A stretch of DNA of 64,000 bases from Effrenium voratum (taxonomy: Eukaryota; Sar; Dinophyceae; Suessiales; Symbiodiniaceae): assembly GCA_963377175.1 (NCBI GenBank), contig CAUJNA010003799.1:258501-322500 (forward strand). The letters are read 5' to 3'. Below the pieces are notes generated by a model. The model did no database searches, was not told the origin of the DNA, and saw only the letters and a list, made by a program, of their open reading frames with translations. Below are positions 10,201 to 24,900 of the stretch, one piece after another (positions within the stretch are counted from its first letter, which is position 1; the number at the start of each line of letters is the position of its first letter). The position numbers and the translations under genes were made by a program.

Positions 10201-13200
10201 GTTGAGTTGTTTGGTTTTGCGACCCCATCAAAGGTGTGTGTTTAACCTTTCAGTGTCCCTTAAAAACCCACACAGACACAGAGACACACAGAGACACGCA
10301 GACACACACACACACAGACACAGACACACACAGAGACACACACACACACACCAACATGAGTATCCAACAAAAAAGGCACAAAGAATTGGTTTTTGGAGCT
10401 TTGAATGCTGACCTGCTACCACGATAAGCTTGCAAGGCAGTAGGTGTCTCTTCTACACGTGGTGCAAAACCTCCATACCTTCAAAGCCATGTACCTAAAA
10501 ATGCCCTTGAACACAGCTTTGCCGGCTGACCACCCTACTTAGCAAGTTGCCAATTTCGCCAGTTGGTAAGTTGTGTCTGCTTCGTCTAAATGCATGGTAT
10601 GTGTTACGCTGACATACCGGGGGTGCACCAAATTTTAGATGTTTTGCATTGATTTTGTGTTCCTTTTCCAGGGGCCACCACTCTCTTGTGAAATATTTTG
10701 TCATTGGATCAGCCCCGTCGATAATACATGGGCTTGTTTGAAATAGGATTTAGGTGCCGCAAAGTGGGGCTTCTCTTTGGTCCCCCCCAGCCAAAAAGAC
10801 ACAAACGAGAACCACACACGGCGCTGGTTTCATTTTTTGTCACATGTGCAACCCGTCTATTCTGCAAGAATGACACCTAGGGCGACCCCACCAAACAGTG
10901 TAGAAACCCGGCCCCGTGGGTGGACAAAATTCTGCACCAGTGGGATGGAGAACTGGCATCCTTGAAACGATTAGAAGGGGGGTGTGAGAGGGGTGCGGTG
11001 CATGTAGAAAGGCAACGCTTGGATGTGGAGCCCAGCAAGTTGTTACCAACGCACCATCTTAGATCTTTGCCTGAGCCTAAACTCTACTGCTGTGGGGTTG
11101 GATCTTTAGACTTTAACTTTTTGGATTCCCCTCATATTTCCTTTTATCCAGCAAAAAGTGCAAAAAGTTAAACTTGCTGGGGGATCTACAGCACCCAAGT
11201 AAAATGAGAATCCATCTAAATCGTTTCATTTCGCCGAGCCGAGTTTCCCAACCACTCTGCCCGTGGTTCAACCCACGGGCTTGGCAGACCTGCCATCCCT
11301 CGGCGACTCGGGCCACGTGTTTTTTTTGGGGTCGTGGGATCCATCTCGGGGTTTCTCCCCGATACTTTTGGGAATCTCCCTCTTTTTCTTTGGGTTCGTC
11401 TCTCCCTCTCTTTATTTGGGTTCGGCTTTGGGTTCAGGCCGCCCTTTTGTTGTATCACAGAAGCCGTGGGTTCCATGGCAACCACCAGCCCCCGCTTTTT
11501 TTTGGGTGGTCCGAGGCAACCCGGTGAGCCTGGAGGACGAGACCTACCTGAAGAAAGGACCGATCACCGCCACGTACCAGCCCGGCCAGGTGGTGGAGTT
11601 TCAGGCTGGGTGTGGAGCCGGAGGCGTTTCCATGCGGGAAACCGCCCAGTTGGTGTTGGCGCGTCCTGGCCGCGGATGTTTGGTTGGGTCTCCAAAGCAA
11701 GGAATGAGCTCGGGTAGGCTACTATTGGTGTGTCTTCTTCGATGGCAACAGCTTTCCAGGTGGCCTTCCCCAGAAAGTCACAATCCTTTGGGTTACCAAT
11801 TTTCAGACAGACCCCATGAACATGTGACCTGCCCCCCAACAACCTGGGCCCAGAGCTCCAATTGGCGTCATCGTTTCTGGGCTTCAGGCCTCCAGTGCCA
11901 CGGGCAGTTCCCTGGTGCTGGTTTCCGGTGAAATGTTCAGCTGTGACGATCAAATCCGAGAGCCCTCCGTTCAAGAGTGGCGCTACGCGTGGCCATAAAA
12001 GTGTCGAGTGTCAGCTGATTTTTGTGGCTAATGCAATGCAGTTGAAGTGACCCTTGATGTCTGAGGTTATTCGAAGTTTCAGAGTGGCTTGTTTCTCTTG
12101 GGGTTCTAAAAATCACTTGTGGGAGTTGAGTTCTGCCGGAGACCTGCCCTTTGCTCGTTCTGACTGTACATTCGCCGAAACCCGAAGTCGGCCATACATT
12201 GATCGACCTTTCACCAGGCAGTATCTTCATTTTACCTATAGGTGTTATCAAGACATGTCCCAAAGAATCTGATCCACTCATCAGTTTCAAGTACATTTGT
12301 TTGGTCATGTGCAACCCATCTTGCCGAGAGTTGAACACCAGATCAAGTTGCCAGGCGCCGGGGCAAGGATCTCACAGTCAATTTGGTTCGGGTTTCAATG
12401 AGTGAACGTGCTCTTCTATTTGCTTAAGAATATGTATATATATATATATAAATGTTTCCCTCTTGGTTTTAAAGGGAATCTATCACTACTGGATGTTTTT
12501 TCCTTTTTCCAGGGGGCTTAAGCAAATGGAAGTGCTTAGGAGTTGCCCAGTTTCTGGACAAGCTGCGGGTTTGTGGACTTTGAATTGGTGGTGTTCCCTT
12601 GGCTTCCCGCTGGTAAACCGGCCGCAAAAGGAGAAACCTGGGAAGCACCAAGGGCAATGAAGAGATACATGGGGACCTTGGCACCACAATGGAAGTGCAC
12701 TCCTTAGAAAGCAACTTTGCTTAGGGTTTAGCGCTTCAACCTTGCCGGAATTGCACCCCCTTCTCCAAATGCTTGAGGTGACTTCGAAAGATGGCTTCCC
12801 TCCTGTATATCTTCAAACCATCCAAACACACAGGATTGTTTTCCAGTTGCCCAGGATCAATTTCCCTCAAAGCGGTAGCTAATGGAGCCACCTAAAAAAA
12901 TAGCATAAGGGACAATGACTGGCTTTTAGCGGTAACAGTTCCACTGGATTCACTCCCAAATCCATCCCAACAAGTGGCTCTTGCGGAGGTGAACGGGTGA
13001 ACGGGTGAACATATCCAGCAGTCAAGGCTGTTCGGGGGTTCTCTGGGGAGACGGGGGCTCACTAGGCTCGAGCCTCGATTTCCTGGACTCACGTTTTGGA
13101 AGGCCATCTCACCCAGCCAGTAGACACACTTTACACTTGTTTCCCTGGTGGCTCTCCTTTTTTTACTAGTGGTGGCCCAAAAAGTGTACACTTATTCTTT

Positions 13201-15891
13201 GTTTTTGCCTGGCCACTGGCCAAGTGAGCCATTTTAGTGGTTAAACAAACAGTTTGGCATCGTTTTTGTTCGCGCAATCCGCTCAATTGGGTGCCCCATG
13301 TCCTTGCTGATGCACAGGTGGCCGTGAGCACCCACCACCAGGGCCACTACGAGTTTCGGATCTGTGACCGGGGCCTGGATTTCGAGCCGCTCGGGCTTTA
13401 TCTGGTTAAAACCCGAACTTTTTGGTTAGAACTTTTGGTTATAACCTGAACTTTTTGGTTAAAACTTTTGAACTTTGGACCTGAACTTTTTGGTTAACAC
13501 TTTTCCGCTACTGCTATTGGGTTGGATCTTTAGGCCTTAACTTTTGGGATACCCGTCATCTTTCCTTTTAACCTCCAACAAGTTAATCTTTTGCTGCGGA
13601 ATCCACAGCACCCAAGAAACAGTGGAGTTTCCATTGGACCCACAAAAAGGTTAAACTGTTTGCAAGGGGATCAACAGCAACACAGGTTAGTAAGAGGTTG
13701 GCCACTTGGGGACTTCTTCACCTAATCACAAGGTTAACCCCACCGCACGAGGACTTACAAGTGGGTCATAGCCTAGGTTACCAACAACTCACTTGGCAAC
13801 GGCAACCCAAACGAGTTGATTCCGCCCCTGACCCTTTACTTGGGATTCCTCATTCAGGGGTTCCTCAATTTCCCTTTTCAGGACCTCCAGAAGTGACAGT
13901 TTCAATGGACGCACCAGTAAGTTGCATCTTTTGGAGGCCGGCGACCCCTGCTGTTTCCAATATGTGAGTTGCAGCAATTTAAGGATAGCGACCGTCGGGA
14001 AGGTCCAGTGCATTCTTGAGTTGTTGGTTTGCTTTCCATGAAGTCAAGCACAAAGATGCCGATTCGCCAGGGCCAGCTTACACCATTCAAGAAGCAGCCC
14101 CTGGACTTGCGTCGGGTCATTCAAGTGTGTGGGACATAGACAGGTTGGACAATGCCAAGGCAGTAGTTTTGACCCAACCATTCAGAATCACAACGACGAT
14201 CCCTCTAAGCATGGATGATTCAGAACATGGAACCCAAGAAACCCGAAACACGATTCCTCGAAAAATGGATGCCTTGTGGTTCCATGTCAAGCTGCAGTTC
14301 CTTGGGCTTCCTTGAAGTTCCTTGGGCTTATTCCTAGGATGCCTTGGCTCTCGGCCCTAGAGGGCCAGCAGTGCTTGGACCGCTGGCTGCTGCAGCGCGC
14401 GGAGCCCTTGGCGGACTGCGTGGTGAACGACGCGCGAGGGGACTGCCAGCCGCTGGATCCCAAGCACCCGGCAGCTCGGCGGCGCATTCGGTGCGCCCCC
14501 CCTCCCGTTATCAGGGAAACCCAATGTGGGAAAAACGGGCGGGGGGAGGGGGGAACCGATTTTGAGACACATCCAATGTGGGTGGCTCTTTTTTTTTTTT
14601 TTCGGAGTTGGTGCCCATCTTTGGTGGTGTTAAAGGGAAATCCCAAGGATACCTCTAGGGGTTGATTCCTTGTCCATTCTCTTCAGCCATCGTTCTTCTC
14701 AACAGCTGATCGCCATTTCTCCCGGGTTTTTAAGGTGGTTTTATAGAAAGAAGGATCCCTGGAAAGAATGGGGAAGTTACCCCTAGAACTCGCAGGGCTT
14801 CCCTCTTCCGCCCTTTTGGGCGGGGTCTGTGGCTGTGCTCCCAACAGCGCGAAGTTACCCTTGAAATTGTGGCCAAAAGAATCCCGAGAAAGAACACAGA
14901 AACGGCCCTGTTTTCTTCTCATGCCCAAAGGGTGATCCAGCACAACCATGGGGAACCTGCAGTAGGTCACATATTGACCACTGCCAACTTTGGATTTATC
15001 CCTGGAAGGCCAACCCAGAACAGCTTTCGAAGCGAAACACCTCAACATGTTCAAGAAGGTGTAAGAAGCAACACAAATCCCAAGTGATGTTCAAGAAAAG
15101 GAAGATGGGGAAACCCTGCCAGGGAAAAACAAAAAACGAAGCACCGCAAATTCCTGGGTGACATGGAACAAAACTACCTACCGGCTCAGGAGCGGTGGTA
15201 CCTGCCGCCAGCGGGCAGCCAGACCCAGGTGGCGGGCAACGACTTTAATGACTCGATGGCCTCCAGCTATCCGAGCTCTGGGGAGGCGGATTCAGAATGG
15301 ACGACCCATTGACCCATGCCTCCAGGGGGGTGGTATATCCTGTTGGTTCCTCCCCCCCCCCCAAAAAAAAGGAAAAAGAAAACAAGAAACAAACAACCAA
15401 CCAACCAAACAAACAAACAAACCAAAAGGGATCAGACTAGCTTTGGAGAAAACATTCAGATCTGGATGTGTCCTGTTGTAGAAAGATTGGACCCGGTATC
15501 CCGCAAAAAAAAAACATCGACCGGAACTGGAAGCGAGTTGCCATTTAGGATTTGGAGCCCCCCAACATGCCCCAACGGCTTTTTCTCCTGGTTTCCCTTG
15601 ACCGTAAACACATCCTCAACACAAGACACACCCCAAGACAATGTTATATCTCATGGTGAACTTTGATATGTGAAGCAAGATCTGATTTTCCGTGTAACGA
15701 TGAAGGCCAAGTTGAATGGGTGCTCCTACTACCTGGCTTGGGGCATGATTGTCAGGCCATGGGTGTGTCCTTTGTAAAGTCTTTGCTAAAGGGCAGCCTT
15801 TTTCGGGTTGTCTTACAGGGACGCCAGCAGGAAACCAGTCTTTTGTGGGGCTCCGAGTCCAATTTTAAGGCACACCTAGATTTATAGTTTA

Positions 15892-15936
<45 letters not shown>

Positions 15937-18900
15937 GACTCTCTCTCTCTCCATATATATATATATACATAGATAATATGTTAGTATGTATATCTGCAAA
16001 CACACACACACATATATATATACATAAAGAATGTGTTAGTATGTATATTTGCATACATACATACACACACATCTATATATATATATATACATGTATATAT
16101 ATATATATATATATATTTGCTGTACACATATACACACATCTATGTATCTATATATATACACATATAGTATATATATATATATGATATGTGTTTTGATGCA
16201 GGTGCATCGGATGCGCTACAAGATCCCGGAGGGCTTGACTTGCACGAGCTGCACACTACAGTGGCGACTCGGGCGGGAGGTCCTTTCGCCGGGATTTCCA
16301 CCTATGGGCTCTTGTTGGCTGAGCTGAGTAATCAAACCTGCTACTCGTCTGACTGAACTTCCAATTGCCGGCCAAGCTATTTTGCCAAGGCATCAGCGAA
16401 CGGGAAACCTCGGATGTATCAACCTGTCTGATTCCGCCATTTACCCATATGTCCAAAACCAATTTTTCATATTTTATGGGAGCCCCAAGTAAAAAGAGAC
16501 ATTTCAGTGAGCTCGTACTGGCCTTTTCACCAGAAGCAGAACCTCCCAAGAAAGCTGAGAACCGAACCCTTCTTGAAAGGTTGCGAGAATCTGTTCTGGG
16601 TGCTCCCAGAAGGGTTTTTCAGTCGAAGTCAGTTCTGTTCTGCCCTTAATGCCAGATGTGGCTTTCCTGGCTGCATCATGGATTAGGATTGGGGATCCCC
16701 TCCCATATTGAACCACCCGGTTCATGAGTTGCCTGCGGTGCTTCCTTTACCAAGGATTTTACTCACGCCTCACTGTTTGCATCCTTTGCCAAGGATGTTA
16801 TCAACATCTGTTAAAGTCCCCCGCCCGGTCTTGAGAGGTGTGTGATTTTACAAGGCCTCCCAAATCTTATCTAGATGACGTCAGAGTTGGCGGGGCTGTA
16901 AAAAAGGGATGTGGCAAATGGGGGTTGAGGTACTGGTCCACCGGCAACAGCTGTTACTACGACGGGGACTACATCGACTACTTTCAGGGTATCGCAGCAG
17001 AGGGCTGGGATTCGGAGACGCCCAGGTTGCAGCCAATGCCCATGGGCACTGTACCTTTCTCGTTAGATCCCACCGGGGTACTCAGGTCTTGGCAGCGGGA
17101 ACGCCCAGCTCATGCAAACATGGTGAGGAAAAGGGTTTCTGGGACCCTTTCACTCACTTCCTGAGTTCCCGGGCTTGATACTTTTTGGGAGGATAATTTT
17201 GGTGGTAAGCAAACAGTTTGGACTGTTTTGGGCCAATGAAGTGAGTTCAAGCTCAAACTTTCATGGGAGGGAGCTGCAAGAAACCCTTTGTACGCCCTTA
17301 TTAACAACTTATTAAGGTGTTATTTAGGGCTTATTTGGGCTCCCTCCCCCTCCCCTCCCTCCCCTAGCCCCCCTAAAACTTGTTTTTTGTCAGCTCACTG
17401 AATGTCTCAAGCTGAGGAAGTGGCAGCCACTGGTTCTCCAGCCCTGGGTCTCCTGCGAGAACCGATGCTGCAACAATGAGCGCCATGCCTTTGGCGGGAT
17501 GCGAAACGCTTCGTCGAGTCGATGTCGAGACCCAAAAAGGGGTCGGTCCCTTGGGGTCTGGGGGTCTGGGGGTCTGGGGGTCTGGGGGTCTGGGGGTCTG
17601 GGGGTCTGGGGGTCTGGGGGTCTGGGGGTCTGGGGGTCCAGTCCATGTGTACAAATAGTTTGAGGCCCCAAAGGCCATCAGGATCTACAGAGGGGTCCCG
17701 TTTTTGGTTGCGCCTGGGGCCATTCGCGACCAAAGGGGAATTGGTTTGCGACCAATCTTGCTCATGCAGTTTTTTAGGGGATTCCTTTTTTTTGGATTGG
17801 CGATGGTCTTAATTCACCCAAACTGGGTCAATGCCATGTAACCACGCCACAGGTTGGGCTGGCCCTCATTCTGATTGCCAGATAGTCTTTGCGAGTTGCA
17901 GGCTGTCATGAGTTTCAGCTGGATTCTGTGGGGTCTCGTAGGGAGGGGGAAGGCATTACTTTGTATCCCCTTGTGGCTTTTGGGTTTGTTTGAAGGGGTC
18001 ATACGCAGTTCCAGCAAGTATGCAAGAATGGACTCCCGCCATAGATCCCTTTCAAGGTGCTCGCTTAGAAATTCATTTACAGTTTGTGGCCATGAATGTC
18101 AGTAGGGGGCCACCTCAAAGTGACAGGTGTACATTTATCCCCGCTTGAATGATGTTCACCTAAGAGTCTCTAGCTAACTTCATGCCACGGTGGCAATTTG
18201 AGCCCAGGACCTTTGCCGAAGAGTTCTGGAATTGCGCGGACATTGCGGTGGTGTCCGGGGGCACGACCGAGTCCACCACAGCCACAGCATCCACCACTGC
18301 AGCATCCACCACGGCGGGCACAACATCCACTACGACCCTCGAAGCTGGGTGGCATTCTATCTCTGTCTTTCTCTAGGAGCACTCCAAATGGCTTTCCTGG
18401 CTGCCTATTTGGCTCCCTGAGTGCGTGCTTGAGTAGTTGTTGCCAAGCTGACGTCAACTATTGAAAGCCAGCTTTTGATTCAATGCCACCTGAATCCTGC
18501 ACCACAGGATGCGTGAACCCTTGCCTATCATTGTCTTGCCTGTCGCAAGAAGGGAGCACGGCCCGGTACTCATCACAAAGGTATTGCTGACAGAGAGCTT
18601 GATCTAGCCAGATTCCTGTCCTACAGCAGCTTACCTTTGGTTTCTTTGCTGTCCTTACAGTGGTTAGTGGGTCAGTTTTAGACTACCTATTGAGTTGATC
18701 GAACCATAAACCCTAAAGTCTTGAACATGGTAGCCTCATTGTAAGTCCCCAAGTAGGTTATGTCGCATGCCTATACCCATATGGCCACTAAGCGCTGACT
18801 AAGTACCCGATTGCTCCTGAAAGCAGCCCAATGTTATATATGCATGGTTGCTGTACCTAGGCCCGGCCCCTTCAAGCAGTCTATGTGTGTGTGTGTGTTT

Positions 18901-21900
18901 GTCACTGCCGTATCTTTACTGACGCATCTACAGGGAATTGCCCCATCTAGTTGCACCTTGGTGAAGGTTACAAAGGCTTATTCAGCCATTACAAAGGCTT
19001 TTTCTCACTTCCTGAGTTCCTGGACTTGATCCTTCTCGGGAAACAGGAAGCTTGGCAACCTTCTTTTGGCCAGTCCACTCGCTCGGAAGTGCGTTGATGG
19101 TCCCCTTTAGGGCGCTTCCTTTGCGCCGGTGGATGGCGGAGAGGGCCGCGCCTGCCGCGGCGCAACTGCCTCTGCGACTTGGCCACCCGAAGCCCTCCCT
19201 CCCCCCAAAACCGTGTGGGGGGGGGGTATCTTTTTTGAGGGTACCCCCCTTTGTTTGGTGGTTTTTTGAAGGGAAACCAGGAGAACCCACCATTCTCGCG
19301 GTCCCCTTAAAAAACACACCCTGGTTTCTGGGGAGGGGATGGCTTATAAGGGTTGGATCCTGATTGCGAGTTTCGCTCACCCCGTCCAGTTGAGTATCCG
19401 TTTTGGGTTGGGAAGGGAGGATCTTGGAAATACAGCCCAAATAGGTGGTAGTGAGGGTCATTCCGAACCAAGCAAGAAGTGACTGAGATCTTCCAATCTA
19501 AGCCGGCAGCCGTCTTCCCAAATGAGCCACGGGCTTGTCAATCATATTCATGAATGGTTTCCATTGCATGCGGTCATGTCAGAAGCCTCGACCGACTGAT
19601 TTAGACGGACTCCTCACCAGAAGCATGTGGCTTTGTGATGCATCTGAGTCTTTTGTTTTACGGTACCCTGTTTGGGGTGGTTCAATACGGGGTCCCCCGC
19701 ATGTTCCGAGCACATCGCAGAACAGTAGAAGTGGTTGACTACAGGAAATTCCGCAAACAGAATCAGATCTTCGAGCGCTCGGAGGACAACGCAGTGAGCC
19801 ACTACGATGTGGTCTCCGCAGAGTCGCTGGAGGAGTGCAAAGCCAAGTGCGTGGCGAACCAGGGGTGTGTGGGCATCGATCCTTGGAACTCAGTGAATGG
19901 CCTTCACTTTTTGGCACATGAGGATGTTTCCCGGTAGTCAGCCCAAACAATGTGTCCATTGAATTAACAAATGATAAAAAGAAAATACTTTGAATTACAC
20001 TCTTTCACCAATCAGCCATGTTTCCATTGAATTAACCACACATGACAACAATACCATCACTTTTTCGCCCCAATCATCAAAAATACCTTCCTTTGAATCG
20101 AATGACACTTTTTCACCAATCAGTCAAGTTTCCATTGAATTAATTAACCACAAATGACAACAATACCTTCACTTTTTCGCCCCAATCAACAAAAATACAT
20201 TCCTTTGAATCGAATGACACGTTTGCACCCATCAACCGAAAAGGGATGAGGTTTGCACAGCCGAGCGACTTCCTTTGGCCGAGGAATTCTCGGGGAAGCG
20301 CTGCGAGCTGTGGACACGCGCGGCGGGCATCGAGGCCTCCATCCCTTTGAACGGCTTCACATGCCTGCGCCGGGCTGGGCTCACCACCACGGAGCCTCGA
20401 AGGAAGCAAGGAATGAGGGAGGGAAGCAAGAGAAACCGAAAGAAGGAAGAAAACAAGGAAGGAATGAAGAAAACAAGGAAGGAAGGAAGAAAACAAGGAA
20501 GGAAGGAAAGAAGGTTTGGGCTTGGATGCTGCGGATCAACATGGGCCTGTGTCATTTGAGGGTACCCTTGTCACCTTTGTTTGCAGCGAAAGGAAGCCCT
20601 TTTGCACGACTGCACATGGAACTTAAAATTCGCTTCCGCCAAAAAGGAGAGTCTACACGCAACTGTGGGGTGTTGGAGTTCTGTGTTACCCTTTGGGAGA
20701 ACTCATTTGGGCCAATGGCGGGCTTATCTTGTTGTTTTGTTCCTTTTCTTTCTTGTGGGGGCGGTGGGGAAATCACAGGAACAACCGCGTAGGTTGGTGG
20801 TTTGCACTTGTGCGAGGCATGTATATGCTGGGACCATTTTTTGTTGGCACACAAAAGCACGGTTCACCAAGAAAGTGTGACAGACAGGCAACCAGTCGCC
20901 ACGGGTTTTCCTTTAGAGGGAAAACATCAGATGAGTTGATCGAAGAATAGGGGCTCAATGTTCAAGCAGGCTGGCCGAACTCCGCTTCTGAGTTTTTCCA
21001 AGTCGTGGCAGCGGAGAGAATGAATGCCTCCTCCCGGTATGGTGACATGGGTGTTCTCCAAATCCGGAAACCCCAATATAAGGTTGGTCCCTTTTGGTTC
21101 CCCTTTGAAGTCACAGACAGGGGTCCACCATTGTGAGAACCATTATGTTCTTGTTACCGCTTTCCTTTGAGGCCACATTTGCTTCCTTTGCCTTAAGGAT
21201 ATGTGCTTTTTTGTTTCCCGTTGGTTTTAAAGGGAATCGATTTCACTTGGACATATTGGCGATTTTTTCCTCGGAACTCAGTCATTGCACCAATGCCATT
21301 TTCTTTTTTTGGAAGGGGGCCTTGGGTCAGGGGCAATGCGTATTAAGTATTCTAGGGGTTGATGCCCCATTCTTTTCAACCATCGTTCTTTCCAAAAATC
21401 GGCTGTTTCCCCTGGGTTTTCGGAGGTTTTCGGACCCTGGAAAGAATGGGGAAGGTACCCCTAGAGGTATACCTTAATGGTTCGGATTTGGATTCGAACC
21501 CCTGGTTCTTGTGGGCAAATGGGACACCATCCCGGAAGGCCCAATCCAAACCCACCCTGGAGGGAAGCTGAGAGTATGCCACGAAGCCACTTGAAGGTCA
21601 AGGACCAGCAATCTTGTGCCCCAGTTGGTTTTGGGGTGAACCTCCCCGGCGCCTAAGCTCCCCCCTCCCCCCCTTTGTTTCCAAAGGTGCGAACTTATGC
21701 AGTTCAGCTAGGCGGAAGAAGGAGTTAAGGGAGGGTTTGACTTGGATGCTTTGAAGAAGGCGTTTCCAAGGATCCTCCCTCAAACTGCGGAAAATGGTGT
21801 TTCCAAGCGGTTCAAGCGATGCAGCCACTTTTTAAATTGTGCAACCGCTGGACAAAGCAGGGGGTTTTGATCCTCGGTCCCTACAACTGGATCTTTGGCC

Positions 21901-24900
21901 TTGACTAAATTGTGATGCTCGTCAAGATGTAGTTCCTTGTTTTCAGCTTGAACGCTGAGGGTTTCTCTGTTCCGAGGGTACCCTCTTTGGAGTGAGGACA
22001 CCAGCCATGGTCGGGTGGCCAATTCCTATGTTAGGACACCCCACCAACAGTCTCCGAACTGAGGCGCCTCCGGATATGGGCACCTTCCTTCCCGTGGACG
22101 GCGGCCAAGACCGCGCCTGCCGCGGTGCCAGCGTCAATGACAACAACCCCCAGCACTACACGGCGCGGGGCTTGGGTCCCGTCACGATGTGTTCGGGGGG
22201 ATGGGGCGAATTTTGTTAGAACTGGCCCCTTTTGAGGGAAGCACAAGAAGCGTCCCTGCTGAGAATGGGAAAGGCAAAATGGCTGAAAACGGGGTCCAAT
22301 TTTTGTTCTATCAGTGTCGCTGGGCAACCTGAGGGTGGTGCCGGAAACACTTCGGATGATGACTGAACCCCTGGTTGAGACAGAGGGGGTGAAATGCATA
22401 GTGAGATCTGGATCGCATGGCCCAGAGAACAAACATGGCCCAGAGGCGAGGGGTGTTCAAATCCTACCATGGGACACAAATGGGTGTTGTGTGCACCTGA
22501 CAAACATGGGGCACCTACGGCCGGTCACAGAATGTTTACATCCTCGTTGTTTTTGCCCTTGGGGCCTTTGGGGTCTAGTTTTTTGACCCCCTCAATAGCT
22601 GGCGTGCCATTGCGGGGGGGCCGTGCATGCACGGGCCCGCCCGTCCCAAGGTGCAGGCCGCGTTAAGCATCCCAGTTAGATATACACGGGGTGCACAGCT
22701 TCTCTTCTCTTACGGACTTGTTGAGGTGGCAAGCTTTAGGCTTTTTTGTGGGTTGTTTCTTCATTTCTGCCTCAAGCAGTTCAAGCGTTTTTTTGACAGG
22801 CCAGCTTGGCAGGACAGTTTCAGGGTACGACACTCCACACGGGCTACGGACTTTCCTGAAAGATCAGGCGTGCGTAAGACCCAGGGTGCCAGGGGTAAAG
22901 TGCTTAAGAGCGCCTGCACAAGGTTAATGAAGAACCCATGTAGCGATTGGCCAGCCCAGCTGGCCCTCTTCAGTTGACTTTGCTTACTTCAAGGGGCGGT
23001 GTACTTTGCAAGTGCTTAGCAACCATTGGTTGTGGCCTGCTTAGGAACTTACGACCATGGTAAGTTTGTGATAATCCAAGCGACTACGTAACAATATGCA
23101 AAGTACCCTGTCGCTTTGCGTAGCATTGCGTCCTTCAGCACACGGGGAATTGGCGACCCCGGGTTAATCCAGTAAAGCCATGGTGTCACCAACAAAAGGG
23201 ATCCGGATTCCCACCGGAGGCTTAACGGACACCTTTCGATCAAAATTAACCAGGGTCAACATATTTATAACTCCCCAACCTGAATGTTGGGGATTTTCTA
23301 AGGGAGCTTCTGGCTGGGTGAGGGGGGAAGAGGGCAGTCTGTATCGAGAGGGGTTATGAATCTGGCATTATCGTTGGTGCACCCGCCGACAGGTGCACGC
23401 AGCTTCGTCACTGAACAGCTGCAAGCTGAAGTGCGCCCAGAGCGGCGGAAACTAAGCTGCGAGTTGGTCCATTTCGGTTCCCTGCCCCCCCCCCCCCCCC
23501 CACAAAAAAGCTGGAACTCTCAAGGGGTCCCCCCTGACTTCCCCATTCTGAACCCAGGCACCCTTCGTTCTGCGAAGCCAAAGCAAGTGTGCCAAGTTTT
23601 TACGCTCGGGCTGTTTGGTATGGTTTCCCGTTGATCTCGAGCTCACCCATGAAGGCCTACCTGGAGACTCCAACTCCCGGTTTGTGAACTAATGTTGACC
23701 CCATATTAATCAACTCAGTTAATTAGTAGGGGGTGTCCATTTGTGGGTTTAGTGGGAAGCCATCACCTTTGAAGGGGAGCACCTCCCCCTAATAAGCTGG
23801 TTGGTTGATCTTAATGTTGCCCCAGGATTAATACACCCGTCCCATTATTAGGGGTTCCTCCAAAAGTGGTCTGAATCTCCACTAAAAGGAATTCGGAATG
23901 GGACACCCCCGAGTTTAAATCAGCCAGGGGTTCTGCTGAATTCGGGGTCATGTGGGGCCAACCAGTTTTGCTGGGCCGCGTGACGTGCGGACAACTCATT
24001 CAGAACTTCGAACGGCCCTCATGTAGCCGTGCTCCATTGGAGCCTGGAGCTGCCAAAGACAGAAAAAGAAACCAGGTTGCCCAAAACCACATGGCTTTGT
24101 ACAGAACAGGCCAGGTTTTGGGAGATGGATGGAGTTGTGTGGTTTGTTCTTGATGTTGGAGGGGAGTCAAGAGGTCACTGGACACCCTTTCAATCGGTCG
24201 AACGCCTCTTGGCTTGGCTGCTATTGGCCCAGGTCTTTGCCAGACCGTTTGGGTGGAATCGGTGAATTCATCTGCCCCAGAACCAAGCTTTAAAGACTGG
24301 TGGGGGTAAGAAAAAGGGGCCACCAAGTTGGGTTTGGCGGGTCCGAGACCCAACAAAAACAAAAGCGACATTTGAATAGTTTGCCCATGTGCTGAGGATG
24401 CGTGGGTATCGAGTTCTCAGCTACGAGGCGCAAAGTCGACGAGCTGGTCGCGACAGGAAGAATTCCCTTTGGGTAAGCAAGGGGGATGACTAAGCCAAAC
24501 TGGGGTGAGGTGTGACATCTAGTTTCACGTGAAAAACCTGAGAATGCAATCTGGGTGTTTCTTTTTGGATATCATCGCAACAATTATACTAAAACTATGG
24601 AACAGGGTCAGAAAATATGATTAATTGTGTACCCTGGATGTCCAAGTTTAAAAAAAGGGACGGATTTTGTATTTGGGAAGCGGCAGGTGCGAGGTGTGGA
24701 GCCGCAAGATCGAGGCGACCAAAGAGCTGCCGGGCTTTCAGTGCTTCAGCTATGCGGCGCCTCAGTCGCGAGACCGCCGCCGGAGGTTTCGCCTTCGGAT
24801 GGCCATCTTCACTGTAGGCGGATAAACCATGTACCCTCCCACCAAGTAACATGGGACCTAGCACAGGGGGGGTCCCTTGAAAAGGAAAATGGTCTTCCAG

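Larger units (their letters stand above)
20374..22063. other. LPMO intron 12
   Basis: Holds a GGAA-type purine repeat (20398-20515), a decayed family E piece (about 21192-21290), family C copy 4 (21352-21466), and nothing else I can name. Overlapping open frames up to 179 codons cross the purine repeat and are not genes. Confidence 0.5.

Noticed and set aside
10236..10435. His/Thr or Cys/Val-rich small proteins
   Set aside because: Translation of the CA/ACAGAC microsatellite.
11263..11931. 222-codon plus-strand open frame as a gene
   Set aside because: Only residues from 11536-11604 are protein-like, and they form LPMO exon 4. The rest is intron that happens to lack stops.
17373..17812. Pro/Thr- and Gly-rich proteins on both strands
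   Set aside because: They arise solely from the 8-bp TCTGGGGG array.
21470..21550. tRNA-like GGATTCGAACCCC string
   Set aside because: The T-arm-like piece lacks pairing stems and an anticodon arm at the right distances on either strand.
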